From positions 313,001 to 377,000 of the forward strand of contig NZ_CP017241.1 of the NCBI RefSeq assembly GCF_001908375.1: DNA of 64,000 bases, read 5' to 3'. The translations under genes and the position numbers were made by a program. A model generated the notes under the pieces. That model made no database searches and was not told the origin of the DNA. It was given only the letters and a program-made list of their open reading frames with translations. The stretch's first letter is position 1, and every line of letters starts with the position of its first letter. Below are positions 7,497-16,681 of this stretch, one piece after another. This DNA comes from Rhizobium etli 8C-3. GTDB lineage: Bacteria > Pseudomonadota > Alphaproteobacteria > Rhizobiales > Rhizobiaceae.

Positions 7497-8521
7497 GGTC
7501 TGGTTCCTTTCGGAGGTTGGGCCTTGGGCTGTGGTTGATTGGGCTGTGGTTGATTAGACTGTGGCTGGCCAGCTTGGGAGCATCGCTGTCGCGCCAAGGC
7601 CGAATGCCAGTATCTCGCGACGGCCAGGATCGTCCGGTTCAAGTGGTTTTATGTCTGTCATCAATCGTCCCCTTTTCCGCTCGTGGCAGAATTACTGTTC
7701 TCTATTCGACTTGCTTTTCCGGGTGGAAGTGATCGTCTCACTCACCCTTGAGCGCGCGCAGGATCTGGTGATCAGTGATGATGCATCGCCGGCAATGCCC
7801 CGCAACATTGTAGCAAGAGCTTAAGTAACTAATGGAACAGAATGTATTCATTTCGACCAAACCCGGGAAGTAGTCGAGTTTTTATATAGTAACATTCAAG
7901 AACATTGCCGCCCCGGTGCGTTGACCTGTATCCTTGAGTATTTTCTGCAAAGCAGCAAGTAGGATGGATTTTGTGACCTGGTCTGAAGAATCAGAACATC
8001 GTATGTAGATCACCCGCGGCCGTCGCCAAGCCCTCATCCAGAGGAGCTGGGTTCGCTTGGATTGATACCTGCCATTGGACACCGCCACCGTTGAGGTGTT
8101 GCAGAGCCATCCATGCCATCTGTGTTGAGATCCGCCAGAAACGTTCGGCAAGCTCGTGCGGCTCAAGGATTTGACACTCCGCCGGCCTTGCGTCGCCGGT
8201 GTGGGGGGGAGACGTCGCAATCCTGACAATAGACTCCACCGATGCCGTTGAGTAGCGGACTTGTGGCACACCAGAACACATGTCACGGCTTTGCAGACCC
8301 GTCTTCATCCCTCGTGATGGCTCGAGAGCCGACGCCCCTCGCTGTCAAAGGCATCCAAACCGGCGGCCCTCTTCGAGCTCAGATGGAGCGCAAAATCGGC
8401 CAGAGATTGGCCAGGATGAAGTCAAAGCGCACCAGCGCGTTGACGGTCTTCGACTGGCAAAGGGGAGTGATTGGAGTTCGACGTCATTTGATCGTTACCG
8501 GCCCAACTTGCGAGACGGTCG
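7497..8521. other. Gene-poor kilobase
   Basis: Between the alpha/beta hydrolase start and the AI-2E permease stop, no open frame resembles a known protein. The longest candidates are a 105-codon minus-strand frame (7991-8308) and a 110-codon plus-strand frame (8242-8574). Both have erratic composition and lack convincing ribosome sites. Apart from the 15-bp tandem repeat and the presumed hydrolase promoter nothing was recognised. It may be decayed coding sequence. Confidence 0.5.
7526..7570. repeat. Short tandem repeat, 15-bp unit
   Basis: Two exact copies of GGGCTGTGGTTGATT (7526-7540 and 7541-7555) are followed by a degenerate third (AGACTGTGGCTGGCC, 7556-7570). It lies just upstream of the alpha/beta hydrolase start on the minus strand. 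On that strand it would encode a Gln/Pro/Asn repeat, but no convincing gene covers it. Confidence 0.75.
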
Positions 8522-9631
8522 TCAGCTTTGATCTCCATCTATGTTGCCGCCCCGGTAATTTCGTTCGCCCGTAACGGCGGGAAACACCGACCACGCTGCC
8601 AGAAACAGCGCCGCGATCACAGGGCCGGCTACTAAGCCGTCAGGCCCGAAGGTGGCGATGCCACCCAGCGTCGAGATCAGGACCAGATAATCCGGAATTC
8701 TGGTTTCCTTTCCTATAAGGATTGGCCGCAGCAGGTTGTCCACGAGCCCAATCACGAGGATTCCGAAGGCGAGCAGCACCGTGCCCTTCCAAATAGCCCC
8801 TGATACCAGCAGGAAGATGGCGATGGGTCCCCACACGAGAGCGGTGCCCACAACCGGCAGCAGCGCGAAGAAGGCCATCACCGCCCCCCAAAGCACTGGC
8901 GTCCGAATATCAAGCATCCAGAGAACTAGCGCACCCAGCGTTCCCTGCACGAGCGCCACGACGACGCTGCCCTTGACGATTGCATTAATGGTCAGTGCGA
9001 ATCGGCTGAACAGCGCCTGGCGCAACTCGCCACTGAGCGGCATAGCCTCGCCGATCAGTCGCGCCAATTCGCGCCCGTCACGCAGCAAGAAGAACAGTAG
9101 GTAAAGCATCACGGAAACGCTTACCACGAGATGGAAGGTTGACTGCCCGATGTTGATCGCCTGCCCCGCCAAGAACTGCCCGCTCTCTGCGAGCGCGTTC
9201 AGCAGCCGTTCGCGCAGCAAAGCAGCATCCGGCAGCTCGATACTGTCGAGCAGGCTATTTAACCAGCCTGGCAGCATGCCGCGCAGGGTTTGTATGTCAA
9301 TGGCGGGAGCGAACTGGCCCGCCGCGATGCTCTTGTAAACCGAGGCCGCCTCGCGAAAGACGAGGTTTGCAATGAGCAGAAACGGCAAGATCACCATCAT
9401 GAGAATGATGACCAATGTGAAAAGCGCTGCAAGATTGCGCCGGCCCGGGATGCTCCTAAGAATCCCGCGGTTGACGGGGGCAAATAGCACAGCGAGCACC
9501 GTCGCCCATAGGATCGCGCCAGAAAACGGCCACAGCATCCATGCGAAAGCCAGCGATACGGCGGCCGTCAGCCAGATGAAGGTCTTTTCCTTAATTTGCC
9601 GCACGGTCAGCTTTTCCGGTTGCGCCCGCAC
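8522..9631 (-). CDS. AI-2E-family (PerM/YdiK-like) transporter
   Basis: A 369-residue integral membrane protein with about eight hydrophobic helices. Helices at about 20-40, 60-85 and 160-180 flank a soluble loop (residues 100-155). The family signature is in the second half: ALLPVVGTALVWGPIAIFLL, then GLVDNLLRPILIGKETRIPDYLVLISTLGG. Members export small molecules or sodium/proton-coupled solutes, and the autoinducer-2 link holds only for TqsA. The start is GTG at 9631, and no upstream ATG is available in frame. Gaps of several hundred bases lie on both sides. Confidence 0.92.
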   Translation of the reverse strand: MRAQPEKLTVRQIKEKTFIWLTAAVSLAFAWMLWPFSGAILWATVLAVLFAPVNRGILRSIPGRRNLAALFTLVIILMMVILPFLLIANLVFREAASVYKSIAAGQFAPAIDIQTLRGMLPGWLNSLLDSIELPDAALLRERLLNALAESGQFLAGQAINIGQSTFHLVVSVSVMLYLLFFLLRDGRELARLIGEAMPLSGELRQALFSRFALTINAIVKGSVVVALVQGTLGALVLWMLDIRTPVLWGAVMAFFALLPVVGTALVWGPIAIFLLVSGAIWKGTVLLAFGILVIGLVDNLLRPILIGKETRIPDYLVLISTLGGIATFGPDGLVAGPVIAALFLAAWSVFPAVTGERNYRGGNIDGDQS

Positions 9632-10031
9632 AATCGATTATTCCAAAGCCGTGTCAACCCACTTCGCGCCAAACAATGTCGGGGGCAGCAGGTGCACCTA
9701 TCCCAGCCTCCTTCGACGCCCGCTCGTTTGCGACGATCTTTTTTGATGAATAGGCGGACTTTATCGGCTCGAAAATCAGGCGACTGCATCGCCCACGCCG
9801 GAGGCGAATGCTCTGTCGGACACGAAAAACACCGTCAAAAGTACCGTCAGAGTGATCTGCTACAAGCTGCGAGCCTGCGCCAGGCGCTCCGATAAACTTA
9901 ACGATTTCAACGAGTTGATAGAGTTGTCAAGTCCATTGATAATGTGCCCCGGCTAGCAGTCTGCCCTGCCCGCAAATCATTGTATTTTTTGCGAAATACT
10001 ACGCTAGAGCCGCCTACCATCACCGTTTCCC
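9632..10031. other. Intergenic region, nothing recognised
   Basis: These 400 bp lie upstream of the AI-2E permease and downstream of guaA (both minus strand). Short frames exist, but none has a recognisable product or good start. No clear terminator hairpin with a T-run was seen after guaA. The promoter of the permease gene is presumably here. Confidence 0.4.
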
Positions 10032-11594
10032 TCACTCCCACTCGATCGTTCCGGGCGGCTTCGAGGTCACGTCGTAAACCACGCGATTGATGCCGCGCAC
10101 TTCGTTAATAATGCGGGTTGCGGCGCGGCCGAGGAATTCCATGTCATAGTGATAGAAATCCGCCGTCATGCCGTCAACCGAGGTGACGGCGCGAAGCGCG
10201 CAGACGAATTCGTAGGTGCGCCCGTCGCCCATGACTCCGACGGTCTGGACCGGAAGCAGCACCGCGAAGGCCTGCCAGATCGCATCGTAGAGGCCCGCCT
10301 TACGGATTTCGTCGAGATAGATTGCATCGGCTTCGCGCAGGATGTCGAGCTTTTCGCGAGTGATGCCGCCCGGGCAGCGAATTGCGAGCCCCGGGCCTGG
10401 GAAGGGATGGCGGCCGATGAAGCTATCGGGCAGCCCGAGTTCCTTGCCGAGTGCGCGCACTTCGTCCTTGAAGAGCTCACGCAGAGGCTCGACGAGCTGC
10501 ATGTTCATGCGCTCCGGCAAACCGCCGACATTGTGATGCGACTTGATGGTAACCGACGGGCCACCGGTGAAAGATACGCTTTCGATCACATCCGGATAGA
10601 GAGTGCCCTGGCCCAGGAAATCGGCGCCGCCGAGCTTTTTGGCTTCTTCCTCAAAGGTCTCGATGAACAAGCGCCCGATGATTTTGCGCTTGGTCTCCGG
10701 ATCGCTGACGCCTTCGAGCTCGCCGATAAACCTGTTCGAGGCATCGACATGCAGCAAGTGTAAATTGTAATGCTCGCGGAACATCGCGACGACGCTCGCG
10801 GCCTCGTCTTTGCGCATCAGGCCATGATCGACGAGTATGCAGGTCAGTTGGTCGCCGACGGCTTCGTGGATTAGGAGCGCTGCGACCGAGCTGTCGACGC
10901 CGCCCGAAAGCGCACAAATGACGCGCTTGGTGCCCACCTGCTGGCGGATTTGCTCGACCGCCTTCTGGCGATAGGCCGACATTGACCAGTCGCCCTTGAT
11001 ACCGGCAATGTTGTGAATGAAATTGCCGATGAGCTTCGCGCCATCCGGGGTATGCACGACTTCCGGATGGAATTGTACGCCGTAATATTTGCGCTTTTCG
11101 TCGGCGATGAAAGCATATGGCGCATTGGAGGAGGTCGCGACGACCTCGAATCCTGCCGGCAGCACCGTGACGCGGTCGCCGTGGCTCATCCAGACTTGAT
11201 GGCGCGAACCTTTAGACCACAGTCCTTCGAACAGTGGGCAGTCCTTGTCGACGTCCAGGAAAGCGCGGCCGAATTCGCGGTGATGACCGCTCTCGACCTT
11301 GCCTCCGAGCTGCATGCACATCGTCTGCTGGCCGTAGCAGATGCCGAAGACCGGCAGGCCGCTTTCGAAGATGATCTGCGGCGCGCGGGGCGAACCTTCG
11401 TCGACCGTCGAAGCCGGGCTGCCGGACAGGATCACGGCTTTCGGCTGAAGGCGCTTGAAGCCCTCTTCGGCGGATTGGAAGGGAACGATCTCGCAGTACA
11501 CACCCGCCTCACGCACTCGGCGTGCGATCAGCTGGGTCACCTGGCTGCCGAAATCGACGATGAGAACGCTGTCGGGATGTGCTGTGTGGGTCAT
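10032..11594 (-). CDS. guaA: GMP synthase (glutamine-hydrolysing)
   Basis: A 520-residue protein of normal length that converts XMP, ATP and glutamine to GMP in purine synthesis. The N-terminal class I amidotransferase domain (1-200) has [10 protein letters not shown] with nucleophile Cys86 and the YGVQFHPEV histidine/glutamate. The ATP-pyrophosphatase domain has the PP-loop [12 protein letters not shown]. The C-terminal dimerisation domain ends [17 protein letters not shown], the invariant GuaA tail. It stands alone on the minus strand, 94 bp downstream of no obvious operon partner. Confidence 0.98.
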   Translation of the reverse strand: MTHTAHPDSVLIVDFGSQVTQLIARRVREAGVYCEIVPFQSAEEGFKRLQPKAVILSGSPASTVDEGSPRAPQIIFESGLPVFGICYGQQTMCMQLGGKVESGHHREFGRAFLDVDKDCPLFEGLWSKGSRHQVWMSHGDRVTVLPAGFEVVATSSNAPYAFIADEKRKYYGVQFHPEVVHTPDGAKLIGNFIHNIAGIKGDWSMSAYRQKAVEQIRQQVGTKRVICALSGGVDSSVAALLIHEAVGDQLTCILVDHGLMRKDEAASVVAMFREHYNLHLLHVDASNRFIGELEGVSDPETKRKIIGRLFIETFEEEAKKLGGADFLGQGTLYPDVIESVSFTGGPSVTIKSHHNVGGLPERMNMQLVEPLRELFKDEVRALGKELGLPDSFIGRHPFPGPGLAIRCPGGITREKLDILREADAIYLDEIRKAGLYDAIWQAFAVLLPVQTVGVMGDGRTYEFVCALRAVTSVDGMTADFYHYDMEFLGRAATRIINEVRGINRVVYDVTSKPPGTIEWE

Positions 11595-11688
11595 GGCGAG
11601 CCTTTAATGAAAAGCACTCGTCGTGGCAATCCAGGAAATCCGCCGACGCGGGATTTTATTGTCCTGATTGTCACCGCTTTAGAGCGCA

Positions 11689-12327
11689 TCAGAACCAGAA
11701 AACACCATCCTCGAGCGCTGCGAATAGGCTATCGACGGCATATGAGAGCTTGCGGTCGATCACGTGCAGATATTCCGTCCAGCCGGAGATATGCTGCAGT
11801 TCTTCAGCGCCGTCGGAGATTCCGCGAAGGCCGATCAGCGGCAGCCTATAGCCTTGGCAGGCGCGCAGAATCGCAAATGTTTCCATGTCCACCATGTCGG
11901 CAGCGATGTTCCTGTAGGCCGGCCCAGAGATAACGTTGCCACCGGTGGAAAGGCTGGCCTCAGGAATACCTGGAATGCGCAACGGCAAATCGATGACCGC
12001 TGGAAGATCGAGGAAGGGTGTGTGGCCCTTCTCGAAACCAAGCGGCGATGCATCCATGTCGCGATAGGAAACGGAAGAAACCTGATAGACTTCTGTCTGC
12101 TCCAGCGTCGCGGAACCTGCCGAGCCGAGAGAGACGACGAGCTGCGGCAGGTCGTCGGCCTGATCGAGCCGGGAAAGGGTCTTCGTCATCACGACCGCCG
12201 CCTCGACCGGACCGACGCCCGTCATCAGCGGTTCGAAACGGGAGCGCAAGAAGGGTCCATATTCGGCTTCCGCTGCCATGACGAAGAGAATTGACTTGCC
12301 GGCGATCGGCTTCAGTTCGAATTTCAT
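11689..12327 (-). CDS. 5'-methylthioadenosine/S-adenosylhomocysteine nucleosidase-type phosphorylase-superfamily protein
   Basis: A 212-residue member of the PNP/UDP phosphorylase fold. FVMAAEAEYGPFL and LVVSLGSAGS match MTA/SAH nucleosidase, and MVDMETFAILRAC contains the conserved Met-Glu pair that binds the ribose. Length is slightly short of the usual 230. It likely hydrolyses MTA or SAH to adenine in the methionine-salvage and SAM cycles. The related futalosine hydrolase cannot be ruled out by motif alone. Its start overlaps the thioesterase stop by 4 bp (ATGA), so the two genes are translationally coupled. Confidence 0.85.
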   Translation of the reverse strand: MKFELKPIAGKSILFVMAAEAEYGPFLRSRFEPLMTGVGPVEAAVVMTKTLSRLDQADDLPQLVVSLGSAGSATLEQTEVYQVSSVSYRDMDASPLGFEKGHTPFLDLPAVIDLPLRIPGIPEASLSTGGNVISGPAYRNIAADMVDMETFAILRACQGYRLPLIGLRGISDGAEELQHISGWTEYLHVIDRKLSYAVDSLFAALEDGVFWF

Positions 12328-12773
12328 CCCGTAATTCCTTCTCGGCCGCGAACGACCATCATCGTTCCCGTCATGGAAGCGATCAGCTTGGCCGGTCCAT
12401 CGCCGATCGCATAGCCGCGCCCGTCGGCAACGATGATATTGGAGCCTGGCTTGGTGATCTCGCCGCGAAACAGGAAGCGCTCGCCGCGCCCAGGGGACAT
12501 CAGGTTGACCTTGAATTCGATTGTCAGGATCGAGGCATCGATGTCGATGACACTGTAGGCGGCAAAGCCGCAGGCGCTGTCGAGAGCTGCCGAAATGACG
12601 CCGGCATGAAGAATGCCATGCTGTTGCGTAAGCTTGAAGTCGAAGGGGAGTTCGATCTCCACCACGCCATGCTCGACGCGCGTCAGCTCGGCGCCGATCG
12701 TTTCCATCGCCGCCTGGCGGGCAAAATTGCGACGGATCCGTTCGCGGAAGTCGCCGTTGTTCCTAACGCTCAT
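12324..12773 (-). CDS. PaaI-family hotdog thioesterase
   Basis: A 149-residue hotdog-fold acyl-CoA thioesterase. The core GILHAGVISAALDSACGFAA is the PaaI signature helix with its catalytic acid. It is preceded by VEIELPFDFKLTQQ and followed by the TIEFKVNLMSPGRGERFLFRGE strand region. The frame is open 78 codons further upstream, but the ATG at 12773 begins the homologous MSVRNNGDFRERIRRNF segment. It overlaps the nucleosidase start by 4 bp. The acyl-CoA substrate is unknown. Confidence 0.88.
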   Translation of the reverse strand: MSVRNNGDFRERIRRNFARQAAMETIGAELTRVEHGVVEIELPFDFKLTQQHGILHAGVISAALDSACGFAAYSVIDIDASILTIEFKVNLMSPGRGERFLFRGEITKPGSNIIVADGRGYAIGDGPAKLIASMTGTMMVVRGREGITG

Positions 12774-12906
12774 GCATTTATCCCCTTGCGATCGCGAAAG
12801 TGGCACGGCGCGCCGGTTTCGACAAGGATGAAAGGCAATCAGTTCCGATATGCAATCGAGCCGGAATGCCGCAAAAACGATCCGCAGCATAAGTACAGGA
12901 TGCAGA

Positions 12907-13998
12907 TCAAGTGCGCGCTCGGACAATCCTGACGATGTGCTGATCCCATGCCACATTGCTGCGCGTTGCAAGGAACTCACCGGCATAGGAAGAGATCGCA
13001 AAACCATGTCGGGCGGGCGCGATGCCGGCAGCGTCGGGGATGATGTCTTCGGCCAATACCTTGCCGGAGTTGCAGTCGAGGATTGCCGATGCGCCCTTCG
13101 GCGAGGTCACGCCGACCAGGGCGTCCTTGCGGTTGACGGCAATGGCGCCGACATAGTTGCCGAGCCGGCGGGTCGTTTCCTGTGGCAGATCGATAAAGGT
13201 CAGTTCCTCGCCTTTGGCGAAGTGACCGACGAGCGGCGGCAGGTCGTTACGGTGGCCCTCGTACTGGCATGCAAACCACACGCGACCATTTGCGTCTATA
13301 TCGACGTGACGTGTCGAGACTTGCGACCATTGCCGTGGCAGCACATGTTTTTCGACGAGCGTTCCATTTGCTGCATCGATCAGTGTCAGCGATGGCTGCA
13401 TGTTGCCGAGGTTGAGCTTCGTGCGGCCGAAATCGGGATGGGTCTCGATGCCACCATTGGCGATGACGAGAAAGCGGCCGTCATCGGAGACGGTCATATC
13501 GTGCGGGCCGACCCCATAGGTCTCGAACTCGCCGATGCGGGCGAAGCGGTTTGTCGCGTCGTAGAGACCGATCATGCCGCGATTGCCGTCAAAATCGTTC
13601 TCGCTGGCATAAAGCAACCGCCCGTCCGGCGAAAAGGTGCCGTGTCCGTAGAAGTGGCGGCCTTCGGCGGAGGTGATGACGTCCGGCTCGCTCCTATTGC
13701 TGGGTTCGAAAATCATTGCGTAGGTGCCGGGACGGCGAGCGAAGGCGACGGCCTTGCCGGTGGTCGGGCTGAAAGCCATGCCATGGGCACGTGCTGGCAG
13801 GGCGACCTGATCGATGATTTCGCCGCGTTCGGTCACGGTCGCCACCGCGAAGGAGCCGTCGGCGGCGCGGATGCCCGAGGCATAAACCGCATCCGCGCGC
13901 TCAAGTGCCAGCAGCCCGCGCGGCGGCAATGCGGCGAGAAAGCTCAGGCCCGCTGCCTTGACGAAACTGCGCCGGTCGATCGCAGCGCTCCGCCACAT
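12907..13998 (-). CDS. DUF1513 Tat-exported protein, last gene of iron-type operon
   Basis: A 363-residue beta-propeller-like protein with an N-terminal twin-arginine signal (IDRRSFVKAAGLSFLAAL) that predicts folded export to the periplasm. The body carries SPDGRLLYASENDFDGNRG, GVGPHDM and STRHVDIDANGRVWFACQ, the DUF1513 signatures. Members nearly always sit beside imelysin and DUF1111 genes, as here: it begins 4 bp after the second imelysin stop. A periplasmic role in iron or haem acquisition is inferred from that linkage. The ATG at 13998 is chosen because it starts the signal; upstream codons are open but unlikely. Confidence 0.88.
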   Translation of the reverse strand: MWRSAAIDRRSFVKAAGLSFLAALPPRGLLALERADAVYASGIRAADGSFAVATVTERGEIIDQVALPARAHGMAFSPTTGKAVAFARRPGTYAMIFEPSNRSEPDVITSAEGRHFYGHGTFSPDGRLLYASENDFDGNRGMIGLYDATNRFARIGEFETYGVGPHDMTVSDDGRFLVIANGGIETHPDFGRTKLNLGNMQPSLTLIDAANGTLVEKHVLPRQWSQVSTRHVDIDANGRVWFACQYEGHRNDLPPLVGHFAKGEELTFIDLPQETTRRLGNYVGAIAVNRKDALVGVTSPKGASAILDCNSGKVLAEDIIPDAAGIAPARHGFAISSYAGEFLATRSNVAWDQHIVRIVRART

Positions 13999-14002
13999 CG
14001 CC

Positions 14003-15097
14003 TCAGTCCCCGTCGGAGAAGGAGAAGCCGGCCGAAAGACCGATCGCGCCGCCATATTCGTCGCTGATGCGGGTGATCAATTCACGGCTCACCGCCAGAA
14101 ATGCGTCGAGCTTGGCTTTCTCCGCATCGCTGGTTGCCACGTCAATATCCGGGTTGAGCTTCGGGACAGTATCAAGCAGGGTCTTGAAGTTCGCCTCGAT
14201 TGCATCGGCAACGGGCTTCTTGTCGGCAGGCAGAAGTTCTGCCATTCCGGCCTTCTGCCAGAGCGTGCGCAGTCCCTCGAGATTTGCCGTCATCGATTTC
14301 CAGGTGTTTTTTGAGCGCCAGTAGATAGCCATCCGCGGGCGCGGTGCCGTGTCTCGACCTTTATAAAACAGCTCCAGCCGCTGATCGCGGACGGTTTCGA
14401 CGCCGTGGACAAGAATTCCGAGAAGCGCGGTCACCGCTTCCTTGTTATCGATGAAATCTTCGCTTTGGGGACCGGGTCGTTTCCAGCTTGCCTGAACGCC
14501 GTCCGGCTTTTCCCAAGCCGCAACGACTTCGCCTGCCTCGCGCTGGATGTTGCCGGCGACAGCCGCACCATATTGACAGCGGAACCCGTTCTTTTGTTTG
14601 AGGAGATCGTCTGACCCGTTGCCGTAAAGCACGTATTCGAGCGCCGTCAGACCCTGCAAGGCGACACTCTTTTCACCAATCGCATCGACCGTTGCATCCT
14701 TCGGGTCGGCCTTGGCGAGCAGTGCCTGTACCTGTCTAAGGCCGACACCCTTGCGGTCAGGAAAGAAGAGGATGTGCTCGAAGAGATTGTCGTGCATCAC
14801 CGGACCGGTTTGCACGATCTCGATAATCGACCAATAGCGGATTGTATCGTCGAAAGCAGATTTGGCCTTGTCCAAAGTCTGCTGTGTGCCCTCGTCGCAA
14901 AGGTCCTTCATCGCCGTCGTCAAGCGTGCCGTAGACTGCTGCATGTTTCGGTAGCCGGGACGGATCACCTCGTCGACGGCGCGCGCCATCACGCCCGGCA
15001 CCGCTTCCTCGTTCAGCCCCGTCGGCGTCGACGCAGTCTGCGCAGTTGCCGATGCCGCAAGCATGAACGAAAGCAGGAGAGGTTGCCAAAGGCGCAT
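14003..15097 (-). CDS. Imelysin-family protein (second copy)
   Basis: A 364-residue secreted protein with a cleavable signal peptide (LWQPLLLSFMLAASATAQ). It has the imelysin/insulin-cleaving (M75) fold, two four-helix bundles. The expected GxHxxE metal motif reads GLTALEY here, so the histidine is replaced by Thr while the Glu is kept. The other imelysin of this operon has GYHAIEF. Members are periplasmic iron-related proteins rather than proven peptidases. The start ATG overlaps the stop of the di-haem gene by one base (TAATG), showing tight coupling. Confidence 0.9.
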   Translation of the reverse strand: MRLWQPLLLSFMLAASATAQTASTPTGLNEEAVPGVMARAVDEVIRPGYRNMQQSTARLTTAMKDLCDEGTQQTLDKAKSAFDDTIRYWSIIEIVQTGPVMHDNLFEHILFFPDRKGVGLRQVQALLAKADPKDATVDAIGEKSVALQGLTALEYVLYGNGSDDLLKQKNGFRCQYGAAVAGNIQREAGEVVAAWEKPDGVQASWKRPGPQSEDFIDNKEAVTALLGILVHGVETVRDQRLELFYKGRDTAPRPRMAIYWRSKNTWKSMTANLEGLRTLWQKAGMAELLPADKKPVADAIEANFKTLLDTVPKLNPDIDVATSDAEKAKLDAFLAVSRELITRISDEYGGAIGLSAGFSFSDGD

Positions 15098-16635
15098 TAC
15101 AGGGACTCCAGGAATCTGATCAGGGCCTCTCTATCGTCTTTCGGCAGAGAGGAGAATGCATCGCGGGCTTTCTCCGCTTCGCCGCCGTGCCAGAGGATCG
15201 CTTCGGTAAGATTTCTGGCGCGGCCGTCGTGAAGGAGGAAGCTGTGTCCGCTGACAGTCCGGGTCAGTCCTATACCCCATAGCGGCGGCGTGCGCCATTC
15301 ACGTCCGCTTGCGCGGCCAACTTGCTGGCCATCGGCAAGACCTTCGCCCATATCGTGCAGCAGAAAATCCGAATAAGGCCAGACAAGCTGAAAGGACTGA
15401 GCTTTTTCGGCGGCATCCCGACGTGTGACAAACTTGGGCACGTGGCAGGACGTGCAGCCGGAACGATAGAAGAGTTCCTTGCCTCTCAGCGTGTCAGGAA
15501 AGCTTGCCTTTCGCCGCGCCGGCACGGCGAGATTTGCGGAATAGAAGGTCACTAGATCGAGGATGGGTCCAGGCGCCTCTTCATCGCCCAGTCGGTTTTG
15601 AACACCGGTCGGCATTTTTTGGCATTTTATCTCGGCCTTCGTGCAATCCCCGTGTGCGTCCGGCCGGTCGGGCGTCGATATGCCGATATCGCTGGAGAAA
15701 GCGGCAGCGCTCTGGTCGCGCACAGTTGCATTCTGCGCCTTCCATCCGAAGCGGCCAAGGGCGACTGTGCCTGTGCGATGATCACGCACGATGGCGGCCT
15801 TGCCTGAAATGCCATTACCATCTTTGTCGTCCGGATCGGCATGCCCGAGGATATCGGCTGCTGGAATGGCTTCGATGAGGCCCAACCCGATCATTGCCGG
15901 GGCGACGCGTGGCGATATCGTTGTCGCCGGATCGAGACTGCCGTAGGCAAGATCTCTCACATCGTAGGTTGGCGCTCGCAATGAGGCTGTTTCTCCGCCG
16001 GCAAGCGCCACGGTCGTTTCCGTATAGCGAATGACTATCTTGCCTTCGCCGGCGAGACCGGGCACGGCAAGGTCCTGCAGCTGATGACCATAAGTAGCGT
16101 CCGGGAAATTGACCGCGTCGGCGTTTGCGATCTCCTCTCTTTCTTCCGGTGTCGCTGCTGCTCGACCAAGGCGAAAGAACATCGATGTGGCGCTGGCGCC
16201 GCCTTCCGGTGGCCTGCCGCGTCCGTCGTTTACGTGGCAGCTCATGCAGGAGCGCGCATTGAAGAGCGGCCCGAGGCCATCCGATGCCTGTGTCGAAGAT
16301 GGTGCGGAAACCCAGAGCTTCTTGAAGAGTGCGTTGCCGAGCTTGAAGTTCTGCTCTTCTTCGAATGGGATGTTTGCCGAGATATGCGAAAAGGCATCCT
16401 GCGTAACCGGATCGACCGATGTGGCGGCACCTGCCTGCATCGCCTCGTATGGCTCGGCTTCGGAAAAATCGACGGCCGGGCGCGTTACTGCCTCGACGCG
16501 CTTCAAATCGGCGTCGGAAAGATCGGTGCGCTTCGTGGGAAGATCAAAACCGGCGGCAAGAGCCACCGGAAGGCTGACAAGCGTGGCGCAGAAAGCAGCG
16601 CAAAGAACGACGCGACAAGCCGGATTATGCGGCAT
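15097..16635 (-). CDS. Di-haem c-type cytochrome of the DUF1111 (thiol oxidoreductase-like) family
   Basis: A 512-residue periplasmic protein with a signal segment (VVLCAAFCATLVSLPVALAA). It has two CXXCH haem sites: CMSCH at residues 130-134 and CTSCH in the C-terminal third, within YRSGCTSCHVPKF. GEGLADGQQVGRASGREWRTPPLWG is characteristic of DUF1111, which is distantly related to MauG and CcpA di-haem peroxidases. The ATG at 16635 is chosen because it opens the signal; the frame continues upstream without one. It lies between two imelysin genes and may supply redox chemistry for iron uptake (inferred). Confidence 0.92.
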   Translation of the reverse strand: MPHNPACRVVLCAAFCATLVSLPVALAAGFDLPTKRTDLSDADLKRVEAVTRPAVDFSEAEPYEAMQAGAATSVDPVTQDAFSHISANIPFEEEQNFKLGNALFKKLWVSAPSSTQASDGLGPLFNARSCMSCHVNDGRGRPPEGGASATSMFFRLGRAAATPEEREEIANADAVNFPDATYGHQLQDLAVPGLAGEGKIVIRYTETTVALAGGETASLRAPTYDVRDLAYGSLDPATTISPRVAPAMIGLGLIEAIPAADILGHADPDDKDGNGISGKAAIVRDHRTGTVALGRFGWKAQNATVRDQSAAAFSSDIGISTPDRPDAHGDCTKAEIKCQKMPTGVQNRLGDEEAPGPILDLVTFYSANLAVPARRKASFPDTLRGKELFYRSGCTSCHVPKFVTRRDAAEKAQSFQLVWPYSDFLLHDMGEGLADGQQVGRASGREWRTPPLWGIGLTRTVSGHSFLLHDGRARNLTEAILWHGGEAEKARDAFSSLPKDDREALIRFLESL

Positions 16636-16681
16636 TTCAGAGTTCGGGCCGCTTGGGTTTGGAAGCGGCCCGCCTTTTTGC

